The notes beneath the pieces were generated by a model. The model saw only the letters and a program-made list of their open reading frames with translations, did not search any database and was not told the origin of the DNA. The translations under genes and the position numbers were made by a program. DNA of 36,331 nt from Pseudomonas sp. S37 (lineage in GTDB: Bacteria > Pseudomonadota > Gammaproteobacteria > Pseudomonadales > Pseudomonadaceae), in NCBI RefSeq assembly GCF_016658545.1, contig NZ_JACVZC010000059.1:1-36331 (forward strand), written 5' to 3'. This document shows positions 1 to 20,236 of the stretch, piece after piece. Position 1 is the stretch's first letter, and every line of letters starts with the position of its first letter.

Positions 1-1
1 C

Positions 2-546
2 CTCGGCCGCAACGACGACCAGGTCAAGCTGCGCGGCCTGCGCGTCGAACTGGGCGAGATCCAGGCCGGCCTCACCGCCATTGCCGGCATCAAAGAAGCG
101 GTGGTGCTGGCCAAGGATCAACGCCTGATAGCCTATTACACCGGCGAGCCACAAACGGTGGACGCCTTGCGCACAGCGCTGCTTGCCCATTTGCCCGAGT
201 TCATGGTCCCGGCGCAGTTCATGTACCTCGAGGCGCTGCCACTGAGCCCCAACGGCAAGCTTGACCGCAAGGCACTGCCAGCGCCCGGCGCAATCGAGGA
301 ACGCCCCTACGAAACCCCCGAAGGCGACACCGAAACCCTGCTGGCCGCCTTGTGGTGCGAACTGCTGGGCGTCGAGCGGGTAGGGCGCCATGACAACTTC
401 TTTGAACTGGGTGGCCATTCGTTGCTGGCAGTAACCCTGACCTCACGGCTGCGCGAGCAAGGCCTGGAAGCCGACGTGCGTGCCCTGTTCGACCAACCGA
501 CCCTGGCCGGCTATGCAGCCATCACAGACAGAATGGAGATCGTCCT

Positions 547-550
<4 letters not shown>
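2..550 (+). CDS. psoB: NRPS C-terminal fragment, last A-T of a PsoB-like synthetase (5' truncated by the window)
   Basis: The open frame enters from the left edge and stops at 548-550. The first residues are the A8 core of an adenylation domain (RNDDQVKLRGLRVELGEI). The small A subdomain follows, ending in the A10 lysine motif NGKLDRKALP, and then a complete thiolation domain with the phosphopantetheine serine in ELGGHSLLAV. There is no TE or further C domain, so the chain must pass to the next protein. The stop overlaps the GTG start of the next gene (GTGA), meaning tight translational coupling. The first 60 bases are almost identical to 9764-9823 in the serine-activating third module of the next gene. 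This suggests the module also loads Ser, as expected for residue 9 of putisolvin, but its specificity residues lie outside the window. The psoB name rests on context and is an inference. Confidence 0.8.
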
Positions 551-12006
<11,456 letters not shown>

Positions 12007-12029
12007 CCATGGCAGCTCCCACTCAACCC

Positions 12030-12101
12030 TGTGGGAGCGGGTTTACCCGCGAATGCGATGTTGGCTGTACCGACGCATTCGCGGGTGAACCCGCTCCCAC
12101 A
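12030..12101. repeat. REP inverted pair between psoC and macA
   Basis: Two REP arms face each other (12030-12053 and about 12078-12101) around a 24-nt spacer in the 149-nt psoC-macA gap. They can form a long hairpin that could attenuate read-through into macA or stabilise the upstream mRNA. No other terminator is visible here. Confidence 0.85.
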
Positions 12102-12155
12102 AGGAAAGGTGTGCGCTGCCTGGGTTGAGCGAAATCCTTAAGAAAGTGAGTGTTC

Positions 12156-13310
12156 ATGGACAAGTCCAGATTCCGCAAATACAGCCTCGGCCTCGCCGTG
12201 GCGCTGGTCGCCGGCATCAGCCTGTACGCCATCCAGGCACCGGCTAAGCCACCGCAATACATCATCGCCACGGTCGAACGTGGCGACATCGAAAACGCCG
12301 TGCTGGCCAGCGGCATGCTCGAAGGTATCAAGCAGGTGGATGTCGGCGCCCAGGTGTCGGGCCAGCTGAAGTCGCTCAAGGTCAAGCTGGGCGACAAGGT
12401 CAGCCAGGGCCAGTGGCTGGCCGAGATCGACCCGCTGGTGCTGCGCAATACCTTGCGCCAGGCAGAGGTCGACGAAGATAAACTGCAGGCCGAGCGGCGT
12501 TCGACCCTGGCCCAGCTCAAGCAGGCCCGGCGTGTTTACGAGCGCTACCGCGAGTTGCAGGCCGATGAATCAGTATCGCGCCAGGACTTCGAAAACGCCG
12601 AGTCCGAGTACGAGGTGCAACAGGCCGCCGTGCGCTCGCTGGATGCGCAGATCCAGAGCGCACGGGTAGAAATCGATACCGCCAGGGTCAACCTCGGCTA
12701 CACCCGCATCAATGCACCGATCACCGGCCATGTGGTAGGCATCGTCACCCAGGAAGGGCAGACCGTGATCGCCAACCAGCTGGCCCCGGTGCTGCTGAAA
12801 CTGGCCGACCTCGACACCATGACGGTTAAGGCACAGGTGTCGGAAGCTGATGTGATCCACATCACCCCTGGCCAGGAGGTGTATTTCACCATCCTTGGCG
12901 AAGACAAACGTTACTACGCCAAGCTGCGCGGTACCGAGCCGGCCCCGCAGAACTACGCGCAAAGCAGCGACAAGAACGAAGGCAGCAGCAAACCCAGTGG
13001 TGCGGTGTTCTACAACGCCTTGTTCGAAGTACCAAACCCCGACCACCGCCTGCGTATTTCGATGACCGCGCAGGTGCATATCGTGCTCGACACCGCCCAG
13101 GCCGTGCTCACCGTGCCGGTGGCGGCGCTGGGGGCGCGCAACACCGATGGCAGCTTCCCGGTACGGGTGCTGGACGCCAAGGGCTTTGCCCAGGTGCGCA
13201 ACGTGCAGGCGGGCATCAACAACAACGTCAAGGTGCAGATCAAGGACGGCCTGGCCGAAGGTGACCGGGTGGTGATTGGTGAGCCGGTATCTGGCGAAAC
13301 AGGGGCGTGA
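12156..13310 (+). CDS. macA: MacA-type periplasmic adaptor (membrane fusion protein) for lipopeptide export
   Basis: 384 aa. A short basic N-terminus and one membrane anchor (LGLAVALVAGISLYAI) are followed by a biotinyl-lipoyl half (VERGDIENAVLASGMLEG...VDVGAQVSGQL). An alpha-helical hairpin rich in Gln/Glu/Arg spans about 85-180. The second lipoyl half and beta-barrel come next (YTRINAPITGHVVGIVTQEGQTV). This is the RND/MacA adaptor layout. It should link the MacB ABC transporter to a TolC-like outer membrane channel; no such channel gene is in the window. Its stop overlaps the region just before macB, so the two are co-translated. The position directly after the NRPS fits export of the lipopeptide. 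I chose the ATG at 12156; an in-frame GTG at 12150 is possible. Confidence 0.9.
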   Translation: MDKSRFRKYSLGLAVALVAGISLYAIQAPAKPPQYIIATVERGDIENAVLASGMLEGIKQVDVGAQVSGQLKSLKVKLGDKVSQGQWLAEIDPLVLRNTLRQAEVDEDKLQAERRSTLAQLKQARRVYERYRELQADESVSRQDFENAESEYEVQQAAVRSLDAQIQSARVEIDTARVNLGYTRINAPITGHVVGIVTQEGQTVIANQLAPVLLKLADLDTMTVKAQVSEADVIHITPGQEVYFTILGEDKRYYAKLRGTEPAPQNYAQSSDKNEGSSKPSGAVFYNALFEVPNPDHRLRISMTAQVHIVLDTAQAVLTVPVAALGARNTDGSFPVRVLDAKGFAQVRNVQAGINNNVKVQIKDGLAEGDRVVIGEPVSGETGA

Positions 13311-13312
13311 GC

Positions 13313-15316
13313 ATGAACATGAATGTGCAGCCGACCGCTGACATGGCGGTGGCCAGCGGCAGTGCCGAGCCCTTGTTGCGCTTGCAGGGGGTAACGCGCA
13401 GCTTCCAGGCGGGCGACCGTGAGTTCCTGGCATTGAAAGGCATCGACTTGCAGATCCACAGCGGCGAACTGGTAGCGATTATCGGCGCCTCCGGTTCGGG
13501 CAAGTCGACCCTGATGAACATCCTGGGTTGCCTGGACAATGCCAGCAGCGGCAGCTACCAGGTGGGCGGGCAGGAAACCCGCGAACTGGATGACGATGCC
13601 CTGGCGGCGCTGCGCCGCGACCACTTCGGTTTCATCTTCCAGCGCTACCACCTGCTGCCGCACCTGGATGCACTGCACAACGTCGAGATCCCGGCGGTGT
13701 ACGCCGGCACGCCGCAGGGCCAGCGCCACGCCCGGGCGCGCGAACTGCTGACGCGCCTGGGCCTGCACAGCCACCTGGAGCACCGCCCCAGCCAGTTATC
13801 CGGTGGCCAGCAGCAGCGCGTGAGTATCTGCCGGGCATTGATGAACGGCGGCCAGGTGATCCTTGCCGATGAACCGACCGGCGCCCTCGACACCGCCAGT
13901 GGCAAGGAGGTGATGAACATCCTGCTGGAGCTGCATGCCGCCGGGCACACGGTCATCCTGGTGACCCACGACCCCAAGGTAGCGGCCCATGCCGAGCGCA
14001 TCATCGAGGTCAGCGACGGGCAGATTGTCAACGATCGGCGCAACGCGCCATCTGCCCTCAGCGCAAACGAGCCGCAAGCAGCGCCGCCGGTCCCGGCTAC
14101 GCGGCGCCTGCTGGTGAGCCTGGGCATGTTCCGTGAAGCGTTCAAGATGGCCTGGATCGCGCTGATATCGCACCGCATGCGGACCTTGCTGACCATGCTC
14201 GGGATTGTCATCGGCATTACCTCGGTGGTGTCCATCTCGGCGATTGGCGAAGGCGCGAAGGGCTACGTGCTCAAGGACATCCAGGCCATTGGCAGCAACA
14301 CCATCGACATCTACTCGGGCAGCAACTTCGGTGACAGCCGGGCCAAGACCATCGAGACCCTGGTGCCGGCTGATGTCGCTGCACTGAACGAGCTGTACTA
14401 CGTCGACAGCGCCACCCCGGTGATCGGCCAGAGCACGCTGGTGCGTTACCGCAACCTGGACGTGGACGTGCAGCTGAACGGCGTCAGCGAGCATTACTTT
14501 CAGGTCCGCAACATCCCGTTGGCCGCCGGCATCGTGTTCAGCGCCGACGACGCCAGGCGCCAGGCTCAGGTGGTGGTGATCGACCACAACACGCGCAAGC
14601 GCCTGTTCGGGCCGAGCATCGACCCACTGGGGCAGGTGATCCTGGTCGGTAACCTGCCGTGCACGGTGATTGGCGTGACCGCCGAGAACAAGAACCTGTT
14701 CGTCGCCAGCAACCAGCTGAACATCTGGGTGCCTTATGAAACCGCTGCCGGTCGGGTACTGGGGCAGCGACACCTGGACAGCATCAGCGTGCGCATCAAG
14801 GACGGCGTACCCAGCAAGCGGGTAGAAGAAGAGGTGACCCGGGTAATGTTGCAACGGCACGGCACCAAGGACTTCTTCACCAATAACCTGGACAGCATCA
14901 TGCAGACCGTACAGAAGACCAGCCGCTCGCTGACCCTGCTGTTGTCGCTGATTGCGGTGATTTCGCTGGTGGTGGGGGGCATCGGAGTGATGAATATCAT
15001 GCTGGTGTCGGTGACCGAGCGCACCCGCGAGATCGGCATTCGCATGGCGGTGGGGGCGCGGCAATCGGACATTCGCCAGCAGTTTCTGGTGGAGGCGGTG
15101 ATGGTCTGCCTGTTTGGTGGGCTGGTGGGGATAGGCTTGTCGTATGGGGTAGGGTATTTGTTCGAGTTGTTCGTCAAACAGTGGGAGATGGTGTTTTCGC
15201 CGGCCTCGATCGTGATGGCGTTTGCCTGCTCGACGTTGATTGGCGTGGTGTTCGGGTTTGTGCCGGCACGTAATGCGGCGCGGCTGGACCCGATTGAAGC
15301 GTTGGCCCGGGATTGA
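13313..15316 (+). CDS. macB: MacB-type ABC exporter, fused ATPase and permease
   Basis: 667 aa. The N-terminal ATPase has Walker A (GASGSGKST, near residue 60), the signature LSGGQQQR and Walker B (VILADEPTGALD). A linker leads to the MacB membrane part: one TM segment (near TLLTMLGIVIGITSVVSISAIG), a large periplasmic domain, and three TM segments at the C-terminus around IGVMNIMLVSVTERTREIGIRMAVGA, the FtsX/MacB hallmark. It works as a dimer with MacA. The family exports macrolides, pyoverdine-type peptides and lipopeptides. Position after the NRPS points to lipopeptide secretion. ATG 13313 has AGGGG about 7 nt upstream. A GTG at 13307 would overlap the macA stop but lies too close to that ribosome site. 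Confidence 0.92.
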   Translation: MNMNVQPTADMAVASGSAEPLLRLQGVTRSFQAGDREFLALKGIDLQIHSGELVAIIGASGSGKSTLMNILGCLDNASSGSYQVGGQETRELDDDALAALRRDHFGFIFQRYHLLPHLDALHNVEIPAVYAGTPQGQRHARARELLTRLGLHSHLEHRPSQLSGGQQQRVSICRALMNGGQVILADEPTGALDTASGKEVMNILLELHAAGHTVILVTHDPKVAAHAERIIEVSDGQIVNDRRNAPSALSANEPQAAPPVPATRRLLVSLGMFREAFKMAWIALISHRMRTLLTMLGIVIGITSVVSISAIGEGAKGYVLKDIQAIGSNTIDIYSGSNFGDSRAKTIETLVPADVAALNELYYVDSATPVIGQSTLVRYRNLDVDVQLNGVSEHYFQVRNIPLAAGIVFSADDARRQAQVVVIDHNTRKRLFGPSIDPLGQVILVGNLPCTVIGVTAENKNLFVASNQLNIWVPYETAAGRVLGQRHLDSISVRIKDGVPSKRVEEEVTRVMLQRHGTKDFFTNNLDSIMQTVQKTSRSLTLLLSLIAVISLVVGGIGVMNIMLVSVTERTREIGIRMAVGARQSDIRQQFLVEAVMVCLFGGLVGIGLSYGVGYLFELFVKQWEMVFSPASIVMAFACSTLIGVVFGFVPARNAARLDPIEALARD

Positions 15317-15324
15317 GGGCGCCT

Positions 15325-15427
15325 GTGCTGGCCTCTTCGCGGGTAAACCCGCTCCCACAGGATTTCCACGATTCTGAAACCTGTGTAATCCCTGTGGGAG
15401 CGGGTTCACCCGCGAAGAGGCCAGCAC
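15325..15427. repeat. Long REP inverted pair between convergent macB and luxR; likely bidirectional transcription barrier
   Basis: Arms of about 37 bp (15325-15361 and 15391-15427) match as inverted repeats with only a loop difference in the REP core (TAAA against TTCA). The spacer is about 29 nt. The pair lies between the macB stop and the stop of the opposite-strand regulator. There is no U-tract, so it is not a classical intrinsic terminator. Confidence 0.85.
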
Positions 15428-15440
15428 AAGAAAACGCTAT

Positions 15441-16085
15441 TCAACCCTCGGCATACATCCAGCGCATCAACGAATGCCGCCCACTGATCCCCAGCTTGAT
15501 CGCCGCCCGGCGCAAATAGCTTTCCACGGTATTCACCTTCAGCGCCAAGCGCTCGGCCTGCTCCGGCGCCGTATGCCCGGCCAGCAACCCCAGGCACACC
15601 TGGCGCTCGCGCTCGGAAAGCTTCAGCCCCGACTGCGCCAGCCGATCGACAAAGCGCTGCTCGAGGTTCTCCCGGGTATGCCGTTCGGGGCCAGGTTGCA
15701 GCGCATCGATGTGCTTCTCCAGCATCGGCAGCAACAACGGTGAAATGGCATCCAGGTGGTTACGCTCGAAAGCCGAAAAACCATAGGTGGAGTCGGCCCG
15801 AATCACCTGTATTTCCATGCGTGCGTTGCCTTTGCGGCAGATTCGGTGCAGGCGCGAAGGGTCGTTGAAGTCGCCTTCCGGCTGCTCATCCGAAGTAAAC
15901 ACCGTTTCGTCCAGCAGCGACGATTCAAAGGGCTGGCCTGGCAACTGGCGAATCTGCGTGGCGTCGATGGACAGGTGGGCCTTGATCAGGTCGTGGAGCA
16001 TGCGGGGGAACTGACGGCTGCCGGTGCTGGCAATCACTTTGCCAATCTGCGGGTAAAGCTGGTTCGAATTCATCGTATCGTCCAT
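15441..16085 (-). CDS. LuxR-family (GerE helix-turn-helix) regulator downstream of the lipopeptide genes
   Basis: 214 aa. The C-terminal 65 residues are a LuxR/GerE DNA-binding domain (LSERERQVCLGLLAGHTAPEQAERLALKVNTVESYLRRAAIKLGIS). The N-terminal 140 residues show neither an acyl-homoserine-lactone-binding signature nor a receiver domain that I can recognise. Pseudomonas lipopeptide clusters are commonly bracketed by this short LuxR class, which activates the NRPS genes, so a role in controlling psoABC-macAB is likely but inferred. It converges on macB across a REP pair. The start at 16085 (MDDTMNSNQ) was chosen; MNSNQ at 16073 is equally possible, and neither has a strong ribosome site. 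The gene was not named because psoR was described upstream of the cluster. Confidence 0.85.
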   Translation of the reverse strand: MDDTMNSNQLYPQIGKVIASTGSRQFPRMLHDLIKAHLSIDATQIRQLPGQPFESSLLDETVFTSDEQPEGDFNDPSRLHRICRKGNARMEIQVIRADSTYGFSAFERNHLDAISPLLLPMLEKHIDALQPGPERHTRENLEQRFVDRLAQSGLKLSERERQVCLGLLAGHTAPEQAERLALKVNTVESYLRRAAIKLGISGRHSLMRWMYAEG

Positions 16086-16254
16086 GAGGCCAATAATGGT
16101 TATCCCGCCGCGTGTTGCGCGGCCGCATCCTCGGCGTGCGACGGGAAGTGCTTGGTATCCTAGTACAACGAATGAGTGACGGTTAAATGAAGTGCGGATA
16201 ATGGCATTGTAGTGGCACTTTGCGCCGACGGCTGGCGCCGTGTGGGTTGTGGGG

Positions 16255-16260
16255 TATGAT
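16255..16260 (+). promoter_or_regulatory. Candidate -10 element for the HisN-like gene
   Basis: TATGAT lies 34 nt before the chosen ATG at 16294. A matching -35 is poor (CTGGCG 17 nt upstream). The rest of the 208-nt divergent gap (16086-16293) shows no repeat or clear operator. Confidence 0.35.
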
Positions 16261-16293
16261 GCCGACCCCATCTTTGTCACGAGGCTTGCCCCA

Positions 16294-17085
16294 ATGTCCC
16301 TGAGTGCTGAACAGATTGGCGAGTTTCGCGCCTTCGCCGAGCAATTGGCCGATGCTGCCGCTGTGGCGATCAAGCCGTATTTCCGCGCCAGCCTGGATGT
16401 CGAGGACAAGGGCGGGCGCCTGTACGACCCGGTGACCGTGGCCGACAAGGCTGCCGAGGATGCCATGCGAGAGCTGATCCAGGCGCGTTACCCTGCGCAC
16501 GGCATTCTTGGCGAAGAAGCCGGCGTGGCAGTGGGCAGCAGCCCGCTGACCTGGGTACTCGACCCGATCGACGGCACCCGCGCCTTCATCACCGGCCTGC
16601 CACTGTGGGGCACCTTGATCGCCCTGAACGATGGCACGCGCCCGGTGGTGGGGGTGATGAACCAGCCATTCACCGGCGAGCGCTTTGTCGGCACCCCGGA
16701 AGGCGCCTGGCGCAGCGGTACGCCGTTGCAGACCCGCGCCTGCGCCGACCTGGCCTCGGCCACACTGATGTGTACCACCCCGGACATGTTCGACACGGTC
16801 GAGCGCAAGGCGGCGTTCGAGGCAGTGGCCGGCAAGGCGCGTTTGATGCGTTACGGTGGTGATTGCTACGCGTACTGCATGCTGGCTTCGGGCTTTGTCG
16901 ACGTGATCGTCGAGGCGAGCTTGCAACCGTATGATGTACAGGCGCTGATGCCGATCATCGAAGGGGCGGGTGGCGTGATTACCGCCTGGGATGGCAGCAG
17001 TGCGCAGCATGGCGGGTGTGTGGTGGCCTGTGGTGACCCGGCGCTGCATGCGCAGGTGGTGGAGATGTTGCGGCACGCCATGTGA
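16294..17085 (+). CDS. hisN: Inositol-monophosphatase-family phosphatase, probably histidinol-phosphatase (HisN)
   Basis: 263 aa. The metal-binding signatures of the Mg-dependent, Li-sensitive phosphatase family are present: GEEAG (Glu74/75), DPIDGTRAF (Asp90 and Asp93) and the C-terminal YDVQALMPIIEGAGG (Asp214). Overall length and the KGGRLYDPVTVADKAAE entry fit the HisN group, which dephosphorylates histidinol phosphate in histidine biosynthesis. Inositol-1-phosphatase or another sugar-phosphate phosphatase cannot be excluded by motif alone. The frame is open from 16240, but that extension runs through the likely -10 element, so ATG 16294 (MSLSAEQ) is preferred. The gene is transcribed away from luxR and has no functional link to the lipopeptide genes. 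Confidence 0.8.
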   Translation: MSLSAEQIGEFRAFAEQLADAAAVAIKPYFRASLDVEDKGGRLYDPVTVADKAAEDAMRELIQARYPAHGILGEEAGVAVGSSPLTWVLDPIDGTRAFITGLPLWGTLIALNDGTRPVVGVMNQPFTGERFVGTPEGAWRSGTPLQTRACADLASATLMCTTPDMFDTVERKAAFEAVAGKARLMRYGGDCYAYCMLASGFVDVIVEASLQPYDVQALMPIIEGAGGVITAWDGSSAQHGGCVVACGDPALHAQVVEMLRHAM

Positions 17086-17105
17086 TTGATGTGTCGCCTG
17101 TAAGG

Positions 17106-17203
17106 GCCCTTTCGCGGGTGAACCCGCTCCCACAGGGATTGCACAGTTTTCAGAATTTGTGGTGATCCTGTGGGAGCGGGTTTACCCGCGAAGAGGCCCA
17201 CAC
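17106..17203. repeat. REP inverted pair after the hisN-like gene
   Basis: A converging arm (17106-17136) and its reverse complement (17167-17200) enclose about 30 nt in the hisN-lipoprotein gap. They extend into the GGGCC/GGCCC flanks. No U-tract follows. Confidence 0.85.
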
Positions 17204-17310
17204 AGGTATCCATAATCTCCAATCACCGCACTTTTTCCCATTTCTGGGCTCTATGCTTGGCCAGGCTGCTCTGATCCCCAGTGCAGCCGCCGAATATCGA
17301 CCCGGTGCCG

Positions 17311-18042
17311 ATGGTTGCAAGCTACCCCCATTTCCTCTCCCGCCTGCTGCTGGCAGGCGCCCTCACATGCCTGTGCGCCTGCACCCAGGAGCAGGGCCGC
17401 GACATGCTCGACCAGTTCGGCAACGGCAAGCCCAGCGAACTGTTCCAGACCAGCGTCGACCGCCTGGCCACGCTGTCGATGCGTGACAACCTGCAAAGCC
17501 TGTACCTGCTGATGAACAAGCTGTACCTGCGCAACCCCAACCAGTGGAAGATGTCCGGCTATGTGGATGCCGCCACTGCCGAGCGGCAGATCCGCATGGC
17601 CATCGAACAGCGCCAACCGTTGCCGCAACTGGGCAACCGCCGCGACCTGGCGGCATTGAGCTACGCCTTGAGCCCGGAGTTTCGCGGTGACCGCGTTGGC
17701 GCATTCATCTACGCCATCGGCAGCATGCTGATCACCGCCCATGGCGGGCGCACCGAGTTCTACATGACCGATACCCTCGACCCGCTGTTCATCAACAACG
17801 CCGCGCGCAATATCGAGAAGGCCACCTGGATGTTGAGCCAGCGGCAGGATGCCAATGGGGTTTTGCTGCTGTTTTCCAACGAAATCTCGGAGGAGGGCAG
17901 CAACCTGAGTTTTGCCGTGGAGTTTGGCAAAATCGTGGCGCGGCTGGATTTGCTGGCCGAGTTGCTGGATGAGCGGTATCGGCGGATCGGGCTCAACTAT
18001 GCCCAGAGTCTGTTGCTGATGAATTTCCTGCCTGTGCAGTGA
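17311..18042 (+). CDS. Predicted lipoprotein of unknown function
   Basis: 243 aa from ATG 17311. The N-terminus (LSRLLLAGALTCLCAC) is hydrophobic and ends in a plausible lipobox LCAC, so the mature protein would begin at a lipidated Cys about 24 residues in. The rest is soluble, mostly helical in appearance, with charged and Leu-rich segments and no motif I recognise. An earlier in-frame GTG (17281) would put ten residues before the signal peptide and is less likely. The gene stands alone between a REP pair and a convergent hydrolase gene, so context does not indicate a role. The composition matches the neighbours, with no sign of recent transfer. Confidence 0.75.
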   Translation: MVASYPHFLSRLLLAGALTCLCACTQEQGRDMLDQFGNGKPSELFQTSVDRLATLSMRDNLQSLYLLMNKLYLRNPNQWKMSGYVDAATAERQIRMAIEQRQPLPQLGNRRDLAALSYALSPEFRGDRVGAFIYAIGSMLITAHGGRTEFYMTDTLDPLFINNAARNIEKATWMLSQRQDANGVLLLFSNEISEEGSNLSFAVEFGKIVARLDLLAELLDERYRRIGLNYAQSLLLMNFLPVQ

Positions 18043-18064
18043 CAGTGGCAGCTGCGCTAGCGCA

Positions 18065-18128
18065 TGTGGGAGCTGGCTTGCCGGCGATGAGGCCAGAACA
18101 GGCAACACAAGACAGTTGTGCCCACAGG
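18065..18128 (+). repeat. Composite repeat, copy 1 (second REP-like family)
   Basis: This 64-nt element starts TGTGGGAGCTGGCTTGCC, continues through GCGATGAGGCC, then AGGCAACACAAGACAGTTG, and ends CCCACAGG. A diverged copy lies at 33564-33628. Its REP head differs from the common REP of this window (GCTGGCTTGCCGGCGA instead of GCGGGTTTACCCGCGA). Confidence 0.75.
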
Positions 18129-18152
18129 GTGAACCATGCCTTCGTGCGGTAT

Positions 18153-19037
18153 TCAGAGCAACGCCTGTATTGCCCGCCGATAACGCTGCCCGGCCAGGCT
18201 CATGCTGTTGTTGTGGCTCGCCCCCGGCACCAGCAGCAATGTCTTGGGTTCTTGTGCGGCCTCGAACAACTGTTGGCTGAAACGCGGCGGCACGAAGCGG
18301 TCATCCAGCCCGTGCACCAGCAGCACGGGCAAGCCAATATCCTTGATCTTGTCCAGCGAGTCGAACTTCTGCGACATCAACCAGCGCACCGGCAGGGACG
18401 TGTTGGCCACCGCGGCCGCGACATCGCCCAGAGAAGTGAAGGTTGATTCCAGTATCAACCCGCGTGCCGGTGCTGCAGCACCGTTCTTCTGTGCTTCAGC
18501 CGCCAACTCACTGGCCAGTTCCACCGCCACGGCCCCGCCCAGCGAATGGCCGAAGATCAGGCGCTTGCCGGCATCCGGCTGCAATTGGGCGAAGCGCTCC
18601 CAGGCGATGCGTGCATCTTCATAGACTGTGGCCTCTGAGGGCAGGTCGCCACGGCTCTGGCCGAAACCGCGGTAATCCACAGCCAGCACCGAATAGCCCA
18701 TGGCATGCAGTTGCTCGATGCGGAACAGCTGGCCGGTCAGGTTCCAGCGCACGCCATGCAGGTAAAGGATGGCCGGGGCATTGGCGCGCCTGGCCGGCCA
18801 CCACCAGGCGTGCAGGCTCTGGTTGGCGCTGAAGCTGCGCGGGCGCAGGTCGAGCTCCTGCACGTCGCCGGGCAGGCCACGGAACCAGCTTGCCTGGCCG
18901 GGCTCGATGCGGAACACCAGCTCGCGCTCCTTGTGCTGGAGGACAGCGCAACTGGTGGGCAGGCCGATGACCAGCAGGGTGGCGCACAGCCAAGTCAGCC
19001 AGCGACGGCGCAGGTGGGTGAGGAGGAGGGTAGGCAT
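18153..19037 (-). CDS. Membrane-anchored alpha/beta-hydrolase (serine hydrolase)
   Basis: 294 aa. A positively charged start and one hydrophobic segment (WLTWLCATLLVIGLPTSC) suggest an inner-membrane anchor or a weak lipoprotein signal, because the residues before Cys are not a classical lipobox. The body has the oxyanion region YLHGVRWN, the YRGFGQS strand, the nucleophile elbow GHSLGG, an acid in HGLDDRFVP and the catalytic His in GASHNN. This is the layout of BEM46/YfhR-type hydrolases, whose substrates are mostly unknown. It converges on the lipoprotein gene and lies downstream of the LysR gene on the same strand, separated by a REP pair. An upstream in-frame start at 19109 would add 24 residues. 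Confidence 0.82.
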   Translation of the reverse strand: MPTLLLTHLRRRWLTWLCATLLVIGLPTSCAVLQHKERELVFRIEPGQASWFRGLPGDVQELDLRPRSFSANQSLHAWWWPARRANAPAILYLHGVRWNLTGQLFRIEQLHAMGYSVLAVDYRGFGQSRGDLPSEATVYEDARIAWERFAQLQPDAGKRLIFGHSLGGAVAVELASELAAEAQKNGAAAPARGLILESTFTSLGDVAAAVANTSLPVRWLMSQKFDSLDKIKDIGLPVLLVHGLDDRFVPPRFSQQLFEAAQEPKTLLLVPGASHNNSMSLAGQRYRRAIQALL

Positions 19038-19140
19038 GGGGGCTTTTTTAGCAGATGCAGGCGGGTTGATGTGGGAAAGTGGCCGAATGGCGGGGTGGTT
19101 TGATAACAAGTTGTTTCTGGGGGTTATGGGTTTGCTGTGC

Positions 19141-19239
19141 GGGCCTCTTCGCGGGTAAACCCGCTCCTACACAGGCACCACCGACTTTCAGGCTGGTGAT
19201 ATCCCAATGTAGGAGCGGGTTCACCCGCGAAGAGGCCCT
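19141..19239. repeat. REP inverted pair between the LysR and hydrolase genes
   Basis: Arms near 19141-19172 and 19208-19239 are inverted copies of the REP core. Both arms carry the CTCCTAC/GTAGGAG variant. The spacer is about 35 nt. The pair lies just after the LysR stop on the minus strand. Confidence 0.85.
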
Positions 19240-19255
19240 TTCAGGACACCGCAAA

Positions 19256-20236
19256 TCACCGGCCACCCAACGACTGCAGCAACGGCCGAAACTCATCCAG
19301 CAACCAATCCCGCAACCGCCGGCAACTGGACTCATGCTCCTTGTCCTCATTGAAGGCCAGGAAGTGAAAGGTGTCCTTGAGCACCAGTTCCTCTTCCACG
19401 GGCCTGACCAGCAGCCCCTGGGCAACCAACGGCGCCACCAGGTGGTGCCAGCCCAGCGCCACGCCCTGGTTGCCCAAAGCCAGTTGCACCAGCAGGTTGT
19501 AGTCGTTGGCATTGAAAAAATGCGGCGCCGTGTTGGCGCGGCTTTTCAGGTCGACGTCATGGAAGGCCAGCCACACGTTCCAGTCCACATGCTCGGCCAC
19601 CTGTGAACGCCCATAAGGGCTCAGGTTCAGCAAGGTGCCATCGCGCAAGCCTTGCAGGGTGCGCACCTCCGGGTGCTGCGCCAGGTACTGCGGGGTGCAC
19701 ACCGGGTAGATCACGTCATGGTTGAGCGGGTGCGAACTGTAGCCTGCCTGCACCTTGCCCAGCTTGGTGATGTAGATGTCCGGGCGCACCCCCGGCTCCA
19801 TCGACAGGAAGTTCTGTGTGGTGACCAGGTTGATGTCGATGTCCGGGTTCTCTTCGAAGAACCGGGGCATGCGTGGGCCCATCCACAAGGCCGCGAACGC
19901 CGGTGAACAGCACAGGGTGACCACGTGCTTGGTGTTGGTGTTGCTGCGGATGCGCTCGGCCGCCTGGGAAATGTTGACGAACGACAACTGCACCGCATCG
20001 AAGAAGATCGAGCCGGCCACAGTCAGCTCCACCGCTCGCCCGACCCGGGTGAACAACTCGGCGCCCAGGTAGGTCTCCAGCTCACGGATCTGCCGGCTGA
20101 CGGCGGCCTGGGTAACGCACAGCGCCTCGGCTGCACGGGTGAAGTTCTGGTACTTGGCGGCGGCCACGAAGACTTTGACCGCGCGCAGCGAGGGCATCTT
20201 GATCAGCGTCTGATCGGGTTCGGAGTGTCTGACCAT
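19256..20236 (-). CDS. LysR-family transcriptional regulator, divergent from proVWX
   Basis: 326 aa. The N-terminal winged helix-turn-helix (MPSLRAVKVFVAAAKYQNFTRAAEALCVTQAAVSRQIRELE) is followed by a two-lobed effector-binding domain of normal length. The gene faces away from the betaine/proline-type ABC importer across a 361-nt gap. This is the usual arrangement for a LysR protein that controls a divergent operon, so it probably responds to the importer's substrate or a breakdown product. The ligand is unknown. The start at 20236 (MVRHSEPDQ) was used; a start at Met14 (20197) would still keep the whole DNA-binding domain. Confidence 0.88.
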   Translation of the reverse strand: MVRHSEPDQTLIKMPSLRAVKVFVAAAKYQNFTRAAEALCVTQAAVSRQIRELETYLGAELFTRVGRAVELTVAGSIFFDAVQLSFVNISQAAERIRSNTNTKHVVTLCCSPAFAALWMGPRMPRFFEENPDIDINLVTTQNFLSMEPGVRPDIYITKLGKVQAGYSSHPLNHDVIYPVCTPQYLAQHPEVRTLQGLRDGTLLNLSPYGRSQVAEHVDWNVWLAFHDVDLKSRANTAPHFFNANDYNLLVQLALGNQGVALGWHHLVAPLVAQGLLVRPVEEELVLKDTFHFLAFNEDKEHESSCRRLRDWLLDEFRPLLQSLGGR

